Source: CAYVXE01 sp964455375
GTDB lineage: Bacteria; Zhuqueibacterota; Zhuqueibacteria; Oceanimicrobiales; Oceanimicrobiaceae
DNA: 22,753 bases
NCBI GenBank assembly: GCA_964455375.1
Contig: CAYVXE010000070.1
Location: 1 to 22,753, forward strand
Reading direction: 5' to 3'
Part shown: positions 16,625-22,753 of the stretch, in pieces
How positions within the stretch are numbered: the first letter of the stretch is position 1
How the letters are laid out: every line of letters begins with the position of its first letter
Made by a program: the position numbers and the translations under genes
The notes under the pieces: generated by a model
What the model saw: only the letters and a program-made list of their open reading frames with translations
Told to the model about the DNA's origin: nothing
Database searches by the model: none

Positions 16625-17722
16625 ATGCCTAAATTTAAACGAATCGGAATTACCACAGGTGGTGGCGATTGCCCGGGCCTGAATGCAGTCATTCGGGCTG
16701 TTGCAAAGACCGCTATGGAACAATATGATGCCCAGGTAATCGGCATTGAAGATGGGTTTGAGGGTTTCGTGGAAGGCCGGATGCACGAGGTCAGCAACAA
16801 AGAAGTTTCCGGAATTTTATCGCAAGGGGGCACGATTTTAGGCACATCAAACAAGGGTGACCCTTTCCACTATCCGCAGGAAGATTTAGACGGGAACATC
16901 ACCATTGTAGATGAGTCTGCCAGAGTGGTGCTCAATTACCGCCGCTGGGGCTTAGATACGGTTGTGGCTATCGGCGGTGACGGCACCATGCATATTGCAG
17001 ACAAACTAACCGAAATGGGGCTAAATATCATTGGCGTTCCCAAAACCATCGATAACGACCTCGATGCGACAGACCGTACCTTTGGCTTCGATTCCGCACT
17101 CTATGTTGCCACTGAAGCCATCGACCGGCTGCATACGACGGCATCGTCACACCACCGGGTCATGGTGATTGAAGTGATGGGACGGTATGCCGGTTGGATT
17201 GCCCTCGGCGCTGGTGTAGCCGGAGGCGCCGATATCATCCTCATTCCGGAAATTCCGTTCAAGTGGGAAAGCATTTACAAAAAAGTTAAAGACAGAAGTT
17301 TACACGGCAAACGATTCAGCATCATTTGCATAGCAGAAGGAGCTTTTCCCGAAGGCGGCAAGATTTCCGTAAAAGCCATGGACATTAAACGGACGGACGC
17401 AAAACAATTGGGTGGCATCGGAGAATTGGTGGGCTGTAAAATTGCCGAAGACACCGGTCTGGAAACACGAGTGACCGTTTTAGGTCATTTACAGCGTGGC
17501 GGCACACCCACTCCGTTTGACCGTATCCTTTCAACCCGCTTTGGTTACAAAGCCTGTGAACTCGCGGCAAAAGGAAAATTCGGCCGTATGGTGGCCTTAA
17601 AAGGAACAGAGGTGACATCCGTAACTATTAAACAAGCCATCGAGAAGCAACGCCTGGTTCCACCGGATTCGGAGACCATTCAGGCGGCACGGGCAATCGG
17701 AACAGCGTTTGGGGATGAGTAG
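16625..17722 (+). CDS. pfkA: 6-phosphofructokinase
   Basis: This 365-residue glycolytic enzyme phosphorylates fructose 6-phosphate. TTGGGDCPGLNAVIR at the N-terminus is the form found in the group III (mixed-substrate) PFKs of actinobacteria and related enzymes. IGGDGT (116-121) has Gly at the position that is Asp in pyrophosphate enzymes, which favours ATP. PKTIDNDL (139-146) has Lys140 where the E. coli ATP enzyme has Gly, and catalytic Asp143. The Gly/Lys pair is the combination known from ATP-dependent group III enzymes. MGRYAGWIAL and GHLQRGG are also present. AAGGA a few bases upstream supports the start. It is divergent from gcvP and stands alone. The phosphate donor is predicted, not proven. 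Confidence 0.97.
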   Translation: MPKFKRIGITTGGGDCPGLNAVIRAVAKTAMEQYDAQVIGIEDGFEGFVEGRMHEVSNKEVSGILSQGGTILGTSNKGDPFHYPQEDLDGNITIVDESARVVLNYRRWGLDTVVAIGGDGTMHIADKLTEMGLNIIGVPKTIDNDLDATDRTFGFDSALYVATEAIDRLHTTASSHHRVMVIEVMGRYAGWIALGAGVAGGADIILIPEIPFKWESIYKKVKDRSLHGKRFSIICIAEGAFPEGGKISVKAMDIKRTDAKQLGGIGELVGCKIAEDTGLETRVTVLGHLQRGGTPTPFDRILSTRFGYKACELAAKGKFGRMVALKGTEVTSVTIKQAIEKQRLVPPDSETIQAARAIGTAFGDE

Positions 17723-17766
17723 TAGCAAACATCATTTAGAATAATGCCGAAGGTGGCGACGACTGC

Positions 17767-17794
17767 AATTAAGAATTAGGAATTACGAATAGCA
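17767..17794 (+). repeat. Four tandem heptamers AATTAAG/AATTAGG/AATTACG/AATAGCA
   Basis: Four 7-base units follow one another, each starting AATT or AATA with a variable 3' part. Related text (GGAATAACGAAT) is found near 7721 in the nth-sirtuin intergenic region. Confidence 0.6.
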
Positions 17795-17912
17795 ACTTTT
17801 ATGTCGCTTGTTTATCGTTGCTGAACGAGAACATGAGATGTCACACAAATGTCGCCATGCCAAATCCTGAGGTTGCCACTAAGCGTCAACCGAAAGATCA
17901 TTTCACAGCTAT

Positions 17913-18008
17913 TTTGTCACCTTGAACGCAGCGACGTGGCGTCGAAGAATCTGAATCATACGCCGATTAGATTTCTCGTCAGGCAGCCGTCTGAAGGGAA
18001 ATGACAAA
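17913..18008. repeat. MITE-like element made of two inverted GTCA...TCT units
   Basis: The 96-bp block is bounded by TTTGTCA and its reverse complement TGACAAA. Inside are two 37-base units facing each other: 17916-17952 (GTCACCTTGAACG...GAATCT, plus) and 17969-18005 (GTCATTTCCC...GAAATCT, minus), separated by 16 bases. It carries no coding sequence. It fits a small non-autonomous element or paired extragenic palindromes. Confidence 0.65.
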
Positions 18009-18014
18009 CCGACA

Positions 18015-18046
18015 GAAAAAGGACGACCTGTTTCACAAGCCGTCCT
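18015..18046 (-). terminator. Intrinsic terminator of the ECF sigma/PDZ operon
   Basis: On the minus strand, AGGACGGCTTGT and ACAGGTCGTCCT form a stem with two mismatches and a short loop, followed directly by a T run (A16-A20 on the plus strand, 18016-18020). It lies 33 bp past the stop of the PDZ gene. Confidence 0.85.
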
Positions 18047-18078
18047 CATCCTTGACCACATATTTCAACGCATCGAAC

Positions 18079-18954
18079 TCAGATGACTTTTCGATCACGC
18101 CCGGGGCTGCGGAACTCAAATTCCATTTCATCGGAATCAAAATGCCGTAGTCGTGGCATTTTCATCCGCATTCGTTTATGCATTCCCGGTCCCCTTTCGA
18201 TCCATATATCTTCATCTTCAAAGCCTTCTAAAGTCACACTAACTGTTTCAGTTTTACCTTTACGTACATATTCTACCTGAACATCGTCGCCATCATCGTA
18301 ATCTTCTAAACTGTCAATTAAATCGTCACTGCTGGAAATCGCTTCGTCATCGACCTTGACAATAACGTCACCGGCTTTGAGCCCGGCTTTTCCGGCCGGA
18401 CTATCTTCGCTGACTTCCGTCACCAAAACACCGGCACCTGCTTTCACTTTGAAGTAAGGCGCTAACGATTCTCCAATATCATGCACCTGAACGCCGAGAC
18501 GCGGTTTATTGATCTCGATGACCAGGTTCTTCCCCCCACTCCAGGAAAACGAATGCTCCCGATTCCTGCGGCGTTTTTCAATGGTCACCTGTAACTCTTT
18601 TTCTTCACCATTCCGGAAAACTTTGAGATTTACGGTTGAACCGGGCGCAGTATCTCGCACCACTTTTATCAAATCACCGGCACGGATGACAGCATGTCCG
18701 TCAAAAGATAAAAGCACATCGTCTTCCTCAATACCCGCTTTTGCTGCCGGACTGTGTGCAACCACATTGGTCACCAAAAGTCCCCGACGGGAGCCCAACT
18801 CATAATCCTCTTGCATGGATGGCGTCATTTCTTCGATTCCCACACCCAACCAACCTTTTTTACTAGTCTTTGCAAATGAATTTGCTAAACCTGCGACACA
18901 AATGAATACGCCTAAAAGTGTAACAGTAAACATTGTTTTGAGATTGAGTTTCAT
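18079..18954 (-). CDS. Exported protein with two PDZ domains
   Basis: This 291-residue protein has a signal peptide (about 1-28, ending NSFAK) and two PDZ domains, about 35-127 and 151-243. Each has the LGV opening and the SPAAKAGIEEDDVLLSFDG or SPAGKAGLKAGDVIVKVDD core typical of HtrA/DegP PDZ domains. The trypsin-like protease domain of HtrA is absent, so it is a binding or scaffold protein rather than a protease. A Met/Arg- and acid-rich tail (about 245-291) follows. AAGGAGAG just before the ATG is the strongest ribosome site in this operon. As the last gene of an ECF sigma operon, it probably acts in envelope stress or protein quality control in the periplasm (inference). Confidence 0.92.
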   Translation of the reverse strand: MKLNLKTMFTVTLLGVFICVAGLANSFAKTSKKGWLGVGIEEMTPSMQEDYELGSRRGLLVTNVVAHSPAAKAGIEEDDVLLSFDGHAVIRAGDLIKVVRDTAPGSTVNLKVFRNGEEKELQVTIEKRRRNREHSFSWSGGKNLVIEINKPRLGVQVHDIGESLAPYFKVKAGAGVLVTEVSEDSPAGKAGLKAGDVIVKVDDEAISSSDDLIDSLEDYDDGDDVQVEYVRKGKTETVSVTLEGFEDEDIWIERGPGMHKRMRMKMPRLRHFDSDEMEFEFRSPGRDRKVI

Positions 18955-18996
18955 CTTACTCTCCTTATATAAAATTTAAAAACTTAAGAATGAATG

Positions 18997-20187
18997 TTAA
19001 TATTCTTTAAATAGAACACGCTTTTTAAAATCGGCTAACGTCAGTGAACCGGCATTATATGCATCTAAATTTCTTTTTTTCACTTTCACCAAAAAACGTT
19101 CCGGTGAGCGATTACGAAACTCCCACATTGAATTGAAATCCACCGAAACGACCACAAATTCTTCAGGTGACAAGGTCCGCAATGTATGACCGTAACTACC
19201 GAGAACTTCAATGAGATTATTTTTGAAATCAGTAACCGACTCTTCTCTGGTTTGCTGCAAATGTTTTCTCTGTTTTTGCACCACCACGCCGGCGTCTTTT
19301 GCCCTGGCATACTCTTCAAATACGTCAACTGGAAAATCGGTGCCCCGGAATTTACCATGCAAAAAGAATAATGCACCCAAACCCTTCAAGTAGATTCCCC
19401 TTGCATCACGAGCAGCACTGAAACCTCTTTGATATTTCCGTCCCAAGGCCGTTTCAAGTATTTCAGCCAAAATCTCAATATGTTTATTCACCATTTCATC
19501 CGCTGTCTTTTCTGTCACGGATACCTTTTTCCGAAAAGTATTTGTATTTAGTTTTCCTGTACGGAAAGCTAAAATGTCCTTTTTTGTTGCAGATATTTCA
19601 AGCATGGCAACCGGCTTTTTTTGTTTTTCTTTTTGAAAACTCAACATAGGGACCCCCGGCAACCGGTTAGACTCCGACAAATCCACTAACACGGTGATTC
19701 GATCATCCTGTTGCAATTGACCGATGGCATCCGCGTAATTGCCTAAGAATTCGATAATGCCGTCTTTCAAACTGCTTAGTTGTTTTTTCGCGGATTCCTC
19801 GCTTTCCGGTCTGTTCGCCACATCGGATTTAGGCGCCACGACTATCATTTTTTCCTCGCTCTCATCTTTATCCCCCTTTTTCATGGCCCATTCAAGGTTT
19901 TCCATAACGTCGATATTTATTACCGAAAGAAAATCATTCTTCTTATTCACATGAAAAACAACCCCGTAGTCCTCTAAAAAAACACCCACCGGTTCTCCCG
20001 AACTTATGCCGAGCCGCTCTTCTGCATTCAGGAGTTTCCCCAGAATTCCTTCCATGATATTCAAGTCTTTATTCATCCGCTCACTATCGATAGTTTTTGC
20101 GTGCTGTGCGTACCCTGAAACACAATACAAGGTCACGGCAGCCACCACTACCATTTTTGACAGGCCTTTATAAAAGTTTAGACACAT
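18997..20187 (-). CDS. Exported protein of unknown function with an internal duplication
   Basis: This 396-residue protein has an N-terminal signal sequence (about 9-27, ending SGYAQ). I do not recognise the family. The two halves (about 39-222 and 232-392) look homologous: IEFLGNYADAI (145-155) aligns with IEVLGSYGHTL (326-336); DDRITVLVDL with PEEFVVVSVDF; the ends TGKLNTNTFRKKV and AGSLTLADFKKRV also match, as do YGVVFHV and LGALFFLHG. The domain seems to be alpha/beta of about 165 residues. A charged insert (about 102-132) separates parts of the first copy. CAGGAAC lies before the ATG. Its place between the anti-sigma and the PDZ gene suggests a periplasmic role in the same response. The function is unknown. 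Confidence 0.85.
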   Translation of the reverse strand: MCLNFYKGLSKMVVVAAVTLYCVSGYAQHAKTIDSERMNKDLNIMEGILGKLLNAEERLGISSGEPVGVFLEDYGVVFHVNKKNDFLSVINIDVMENLEWAMKKGDKDESEEKMIVVAPKSDVANRPESEESAKKQLSSLKDGIIEFLGNYADAIGQLQQDDRITVLVDLSESNRLPGVPMLSFQKEKQKKPVAMLEISATKKDILAFRTGKLNTNTFRKKVSVTEKTADEMVNKHIEILAEILETALGRKYQRGFSAARDARGIYLKGLGALFFLHGKFRGTDFPVDVFEEYARAKDAGVVVQKQRKHLQQTREESVTDFKNNLIEVLGSYGHTLRTLSPEEFVVVSVDFNSMWEFRNRSPERFLVKVKKRNLDAYNAGSLTLADFKKRVLFKEY

Positions 20188-20214
20188 AATATTAGTTCCT
20201 GTTTTTTTTCAATT

Positions 20215-20907
20215 TTATCTGTTCGTTTGCTTGCTCTGATAGCTTGCAACACGAATTAGCTGTTGCAGAACTTCATCTCTCTGTCGAAATTGCGTTTCGC
20301 TGCTGTTTTGTAGCACCTCAAGGCCTCGACCTACAAACTGCAAATCCTGCTGACGCTGGGCTTCGATACTGCTCGCTAATCTTAGAACAGCGTCGTTCAA
20401 ATCCTGCTTCTGCTGTTCCCGGCTTGCTTCAACCATGTCCGAGACCAATTGCAACGAATTAACTTTCCAGGCATCGAATTCCTGACGGGTTACAGGTTGT
20501 GCTGCATCTGTCCTGGTCAATCCGGTTGTTTGGTGCATAAATCCAAATTGCATATAAAAATTACCATTCTTGTAACTCACCTCAAAATTCAACAATGAAA
20601 GCAGGAGTAGACCTGCAAAAGCGCCGACAGACACACCCCAGACAACTCTTTGAGGAATCCGTAAAGAGGCCCACTTCTTTTTTAAGAGGGGAAAAAGTTT
20701 CACTTTTTCCTGAACAAATGACAGCGCCAAATCGGATTCTTCGTCTTTTGAAATACTGAGTATATTTCTCGATGACCTTAACCCGGCAAGTTCTTTTTGA
20801 CAGGCAGCACATCCTGAAATATGCTTCTCAAAATCCTTTTGTTCGCCCGGAGTTAATTCCTCATAAAGAAATGAGATGAGTATTTCTTTGGATAGTTTAC
20901 ACGTCAT
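20215..20907 (-). CDS. Zinc-binding (ZAS/zf-HC2) anti-sigma factor with periplasmic coiled coil
   Basis: This 230-residue protein is the likely antagonist of the ECF sigma factor encoded just upstream. Cys3, His29-x3-Cys33-x2-Cys36 form the ZAS zinc site. A single membrane helix spans about 88-107. The periplasmic part contains a long Gln/Arg/Glu-rich helix (about 142-225) that should form a coiled coil. Its start overlaps the sigma gene by 11 bp, the arrangement usual for co-translated sigma/anti-sigma pairs. The signal that releases the sigma factor is unknown. Confidence 0.93.
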   Translation of the reverse strand: MTCKLSKEILISFLYEELTPGEQKDFEKHISGCAACQKELAGLRSSRNILSISKDEESDLALSFVQEKVKLFPLLKKKWASLRIPQRVVWGVSVGAFAGLLLLSLLNFEVSYKNGNFYMQFGFMHQTTGLTRTDAAQPVTRQEFDAWKVNSLQLVSDMVEASREQQKQDLNDAVLRLASSIEAQRQQDLQFVGRGLEVLQNSSETQFRQRDEVLQQLIRVASYQSKQTNR

Positions 20908-21499
20908 AATTCAGCAACTCCTCACTTATGTTCCAATGTTTAAAAACTTTCTTCAACGCAGTTAATCCGTAATACATTCTGGATTTCACCGTATTAATCG
21001 ATGCTCCCAGAATGTCAGCAATTTCATGAAACTTCAATCCTTCATACTCTTTCATGATGATGACAATGCGTTGTTCTTTTGGAATTTCCTGCAATGCCCG
21101 ATTGATAAGGTCGTTTAAATTATGTTGACAGGCATGCGTTTCCGGATGTTCAGATTTGTCGATTGTCAACTCTTGCAGGTTCGGCAGCCCGCTGTTTCCG
21201 TTCTCCTGCAATGAATCCAGAGAATAAAGCGGACGCCGGTTTCGCTTTTTGAGTTCATCACGGCAGAGGTTGACGGCAATCTGATACAACCAGGTCGAAA
21301 ATTTTTTCTGATCCTTTAAAGTGGACATTTTTCGATAAGCCTTAATAAACGTATTTTGGGAAATATCTTTTGCATCTTCCCTGTGGCCGACGTATCTTAA
21401 GACAAAATTATAAACCCGGTGTTCCCAACGCCAGACCAGTGTATTAAAAGCACTTGCATCACCTTGCTGACATCGTTCTATTAAATGAGAATCTGTCAT
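20897..21499 (-). CDS. ECF-type RNA polymerase sigma factor
   Basis: This 200-residue sigma-70 family protein has only regions 2 and 4. Region 2 (about 10-90) shows VYNFVLRYVGHREDAKDISQ then NTFIKAYRKM and STWLYQIAVN. Region 4 (about 132-184) has the helix-turn-helix LKFHEIADILGASINTVKSR. An acidic linker joins them. It is the first gene of a four-gene operon (sigma, ZAS anti-sigma, duplicated exported protein, PDZ protein). No good ribosome site precedes the start. Autoregulation is usual for the family, but I could not identify a matching -35/-10 pair. Confidence 0.96.
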   Translation of the reverse strand: MTDSHLIERCQQGDASAFNTLVWRWEHRVYNFVLRYVGHREDAKDISQNTFIKAYRKMSTLKDQKKFSTWLYQIAVNLCRDELKKRNRRPLYSLDSLQENGNSGLPNLQELTIDKSEHPETHACQHNLNDLINRALQEIPKEQRIVIIMKEYEGLKFHEIADILGASINTVKSRMYYGLTALKKVFKHWNISEELLNYDV

Positions 21500-21525
21500 A
21501 AAATTCTGGAATCACTTTCGGATAA

Positions 21526-21541
21526 TAATTGTTAACAATTA
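21526..21541. promoter_or_regulatory. 16-bp perfect palindrome in the sigma/DUF3179 divergent promoter region
   Basis: TAATTGTTAACAATTA is identical to its reverse complement. It lies 27 bp upstream of the sigma factor start and 114 bp upstream of the DUF3179 start. It could be an operator for a dimeric regulator. AT-rich sequence makes chance symmetry possible. Confidence 0.35.
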
Positions 21542-21655
21542 ATTAGACGCTGGTTTTTAAAAAAAAGTTTTAAAATTGTATGGACTTGAACATCCAACCT
21601 TAATTTGATACATTTTTTTACAGTCACTCTAACTTGAATGAACAGGAGATTGCCC

Positions 21656-22651
21656 ATGTTTAAAAAAGCCTTCGCTTTTTTTGTCCTTGCTGCGATGTTT
21701 TCCAGCGCACAAATTGTGTTTGCTCAAAAAAATGATTTACCGAAAGAATTTGAACAGCTTTTACCGCGAGGACGTATTGCGGCCATCACGCATCCTCAAT
21801 TTGTTCCTGCCGAAAAAGCGAGTATTTCAAAAAATTCCTATGTTCTCGGCGTCGTCATCGACGGTCAGGCCCGTGCTTATAGCCTGAATTTATTGAACGC
21901 ACATGAAGTGGTGAACGACCAAATCGGTAAAACCGCATTTGCGGCAGTATGGTGACCATTGGCAAATACCGCCGTCGTGTACGGCAGGGAATTCAATGGC
22001 AAAAAGCTCAACTTCGAAGCTTCCGGCGGGCTTATCAACAGCTCACTGGTCATGCAGGACTTTGAAACCGATTCATATTGGGCAATCATGAGTGGTAAAG
22101 CACTTGCAGGTAGATTTAAGGGAACTAAATTAGATGAACTTCCGGTTAGTGAAAAAATGAAATGGAAAGACTGGGTTAAGAAACATCCGGACACCGTCGT
22201 TTTGTCGGTAAACGGTCGCGAAGACGGACCGGATGTGTACAATGATTATTTTTCATCCAGCCGGGGATTCCGAAATAGCAAAGCAAAAGACAAGCGTTTA
22301 AAGACAAAAGAACCTATTTATGCTTTTCGCTATAAAGGAAAATCGTATGCCATTGCACACCAAAAAACCGTGGGCGGATTTACTGCAAAAGTAGGTGACA
22401 TGAATGTTTTCTTTTACAGGCGGAAAGGGGCAGAATTATTTGAATCGACGACGATCTACACATCCAAAGCCTCGGGGTTCCACCAGGAAAATGATCACTG
22501 GGTACATGACGCCTCGGGTTGCACATTCAGTCCCGACAGTGGCTTATTTGAAGGGGATGAAAAACCATGCCCTCAGCGTTTGCAGGGTGGATTTGACACT
22601 TTCTGGTACAACTGGAGCCTGAACAATCCCGATACGGCCGTACTGAAATAG
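21656..22651 (+). CDS. Predicted selenocysteine-containing exported DUF3179 protein (in-frame TGA at codon 100)
   Basis: This 331-residue DUF3179 protein is read through one in-frame TGA (21953-21955), proposed to encode selenocysteine 100. Before the TGA are a signal peptide (1-23, ending VFA) and the family text GVVIDGQARAYSL then HEVVND. After it, in the same frame, come PLANTAVVYGR, FEASGGLINSSLVMQDFET, SYWAIMSG, GTKLDELP and W(V)KKHPDTVVLSVN. In DUF3179 proteins the TGA position is the first Cys of a (W/Y)CPLC motif; here the text is W-U-P-L-A, so the second Cys is Ala. A SECIS-like stem-loop follows at once and a tRNA-Sec-like gene lies downstream. The start at 21656 has AGGAGA at 21644-21649; the ATG at 21638 lies before that site. 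Function is unknown, with a redox or metal role likely. The alternative is a nonsense mutation. Confidence 0.85.
21956..21999 (+). promoter_or_regulatory. Bacterial SECIS-like stem-loop directly after the TGA
   Basis: The outer stem is CCATTG (21956-21961) with CAATGG (21994-21999). The upper stem is GCCGT (21971-21975) with ACGGC (21981-21985), and the apical loop is CGTGT with G as the second base. Middle pairs (CC with GG, AAT with ATT) make the two stems nearly continuous. The loop starts 20 bases after the TGA, within the 16-37 base window used for bacterial SECIS prediction, and the rule of a G in the first two loop bases is met. Folding energy was not computed. Confidence 0.65.
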
Positions 22652-22661
22652 CGTTAAACAA

Positions 22662-22692
22662 GAAACCGGCTTTTCTTGCAAAAGCCGGTTTC
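22662..22692. terminator. Bidirectional intrinsic terminator between the DUF3179 gene and selC
   Basis: GAAACCGGCTTTT and AAAAGCCGGTTTC form a perfect 13-bp stem around the loop CTTGC. The stem is A-rich on one outer side and T-rich on the other in both directions. It sits 10 bp past the DUF3179 stop and 9 bp from the tRNA 3' end, so it can serve both converging transcripts. Confidence 0.88.
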
Positions 22693-22701
22693 TAAAGATA
22701 G

Positions 22702-22753
22702 CGGGAACGTGTGGGAATCGAACCCACCCATCCGACGGCGACGCCGGACGCAA
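22702..22753 (-). tRNA. selC: tRNA-Sec, 3' half (cut by the window edge)
   Basis: The minus strand shows a T arm, GTGGG-TTCGATT-CCCAC (22711-22727), with a perfect 5-bp stem and standard loop. Before it is a long variable arm of about 7-8 bp (GTCCGGC...GCCGTCGGAT, about 22731-22750), so this is a class II tRNA. After the T stem come 8 acceptor bases, ACGTTCCC (22703-22710), and then G73. Eight acceptor bases with G73 are the mark of bacterial tRNA-Sec; a tRNA-Ser would have seven. The CCA end is not encoded (CTA follows). The 5' half with the anticodon (expected TCA) lies beyond the window, so the call is strong but not final. The gene converges on the TGA-containing DUF3179 gene. Confidence 0.8.

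Larger units (their letters stand above)
17723..18078. other. Intergenic region of repeats and a terminator
   Basis: There is no gene. In order it holds four tandem heptamers (17767-17794), a paired inverted repeat element (17913-18008) and the terminator of the minus-strand PDZ operon (18015-18046). No terminator for pfkA is obvious before the repeats. Confidence 0.7.

Noticed and set aside
21959..22651. Separate shorter DUF3179 gene starting at TTG after the TGA
   Set aside because: It would lack the signal peptide and the N-terminal third of the family domain, and has no ribosome site. Continuous decoding through the TGA explains the data better.
22702..22753. tRNA-Ser (also class II, also G73)
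   Set aside because: Counting from the T stem gives eight acceptor bases before G73; with seven, position 73 would be C and the tail GCT. The missing 5' half leaves a small doubt.

Overview
The window looks like part of a contig from an uncultured Gram-negative bacterium, most likely of the FCB superphylum (Calditrichota/KSB1-like). The reasons are: many N-terminal signal peptides; a remnant of a FlgD-like/type IX C-terminal sorting domain; two separate zinc-binding (ZAS) anti-sigma proteins; a secreted TPR-CHAT protein; a full-length glycine dehydrogenase; and short dispersed GTCA...TCT repeats typical of such metagenome genomes. The phylum is inferred from gene content, not from a marker gene. 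A 100-N gap at 8856-8955 is flanked by an identical 55-bp sequence on both sides, which points to a short-read de Bruijn scaffold.

Layout. 24-983 (+) is a ZAS/TPR anti-sigma-like membrane protein that ends 1 bp from the convergent end of a 1081-residue secreted TPR-CHAT protein (985-4230, -). A 650-bp gene-free stretch follows. It holds the T9SS-type remnant, an inverted repeat and a sigma-54-like promoter in front of a Cys/His-rich membrane protein (4887-5450). Next comes an EVE-domain/aat pair with an ATGA overlap, convergent with nth. Then come a sirtuin, a PaaI-type thioesterase split by the assembly gap, and a secreted DJ-1/PfpI protein. A membrane ankyrin protein with 24 indel-free 33-residue repeats (10179-13202, -), gcvP (-) and pfkA (+) follow. 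At 18079-21499 (-) lies an ECF sigma, ZAS anti-sigma, internally duplicated secreted protein and double-PDZ protein operon, closed by an intrinsic terminator.

The most interesting part is the right end. The DUF3179 gene at 21656-22651 has an in-frame TGA (codon 100) at the position where DUF3179 proteins carry the first Cys of a W/Y-C-P-L-C motif. The reading frame and family similarity continue unchanged after it. A stem-loop that meets the published rules for bacterial SECIS elements starts at the next base. Only 50 bp past the stop codon, behind a 13-bp-stem terminator, lies the 3' half of a class II tRNA on the opposite strand. It has an 8-nt acceptor strand, G73 and a long variable arm, as expected for tRNA-Sec (selC). 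Together these indicate a selenocysteine-containing, secreted DUF3179 protein next to selC. I think Sec-containing DUF3179 proteins may already be recognised in public databases, so the novelty of the family needs checking. The gene-level call here rests on the sequence.

The rest is housekeeping (gcvP, pfkA, nth, aat, EVE, thioesterase, sirtuin) mixed with signalling and envelope genes (two anti-sigma systems, CHAT, ankyrin, PDZ).
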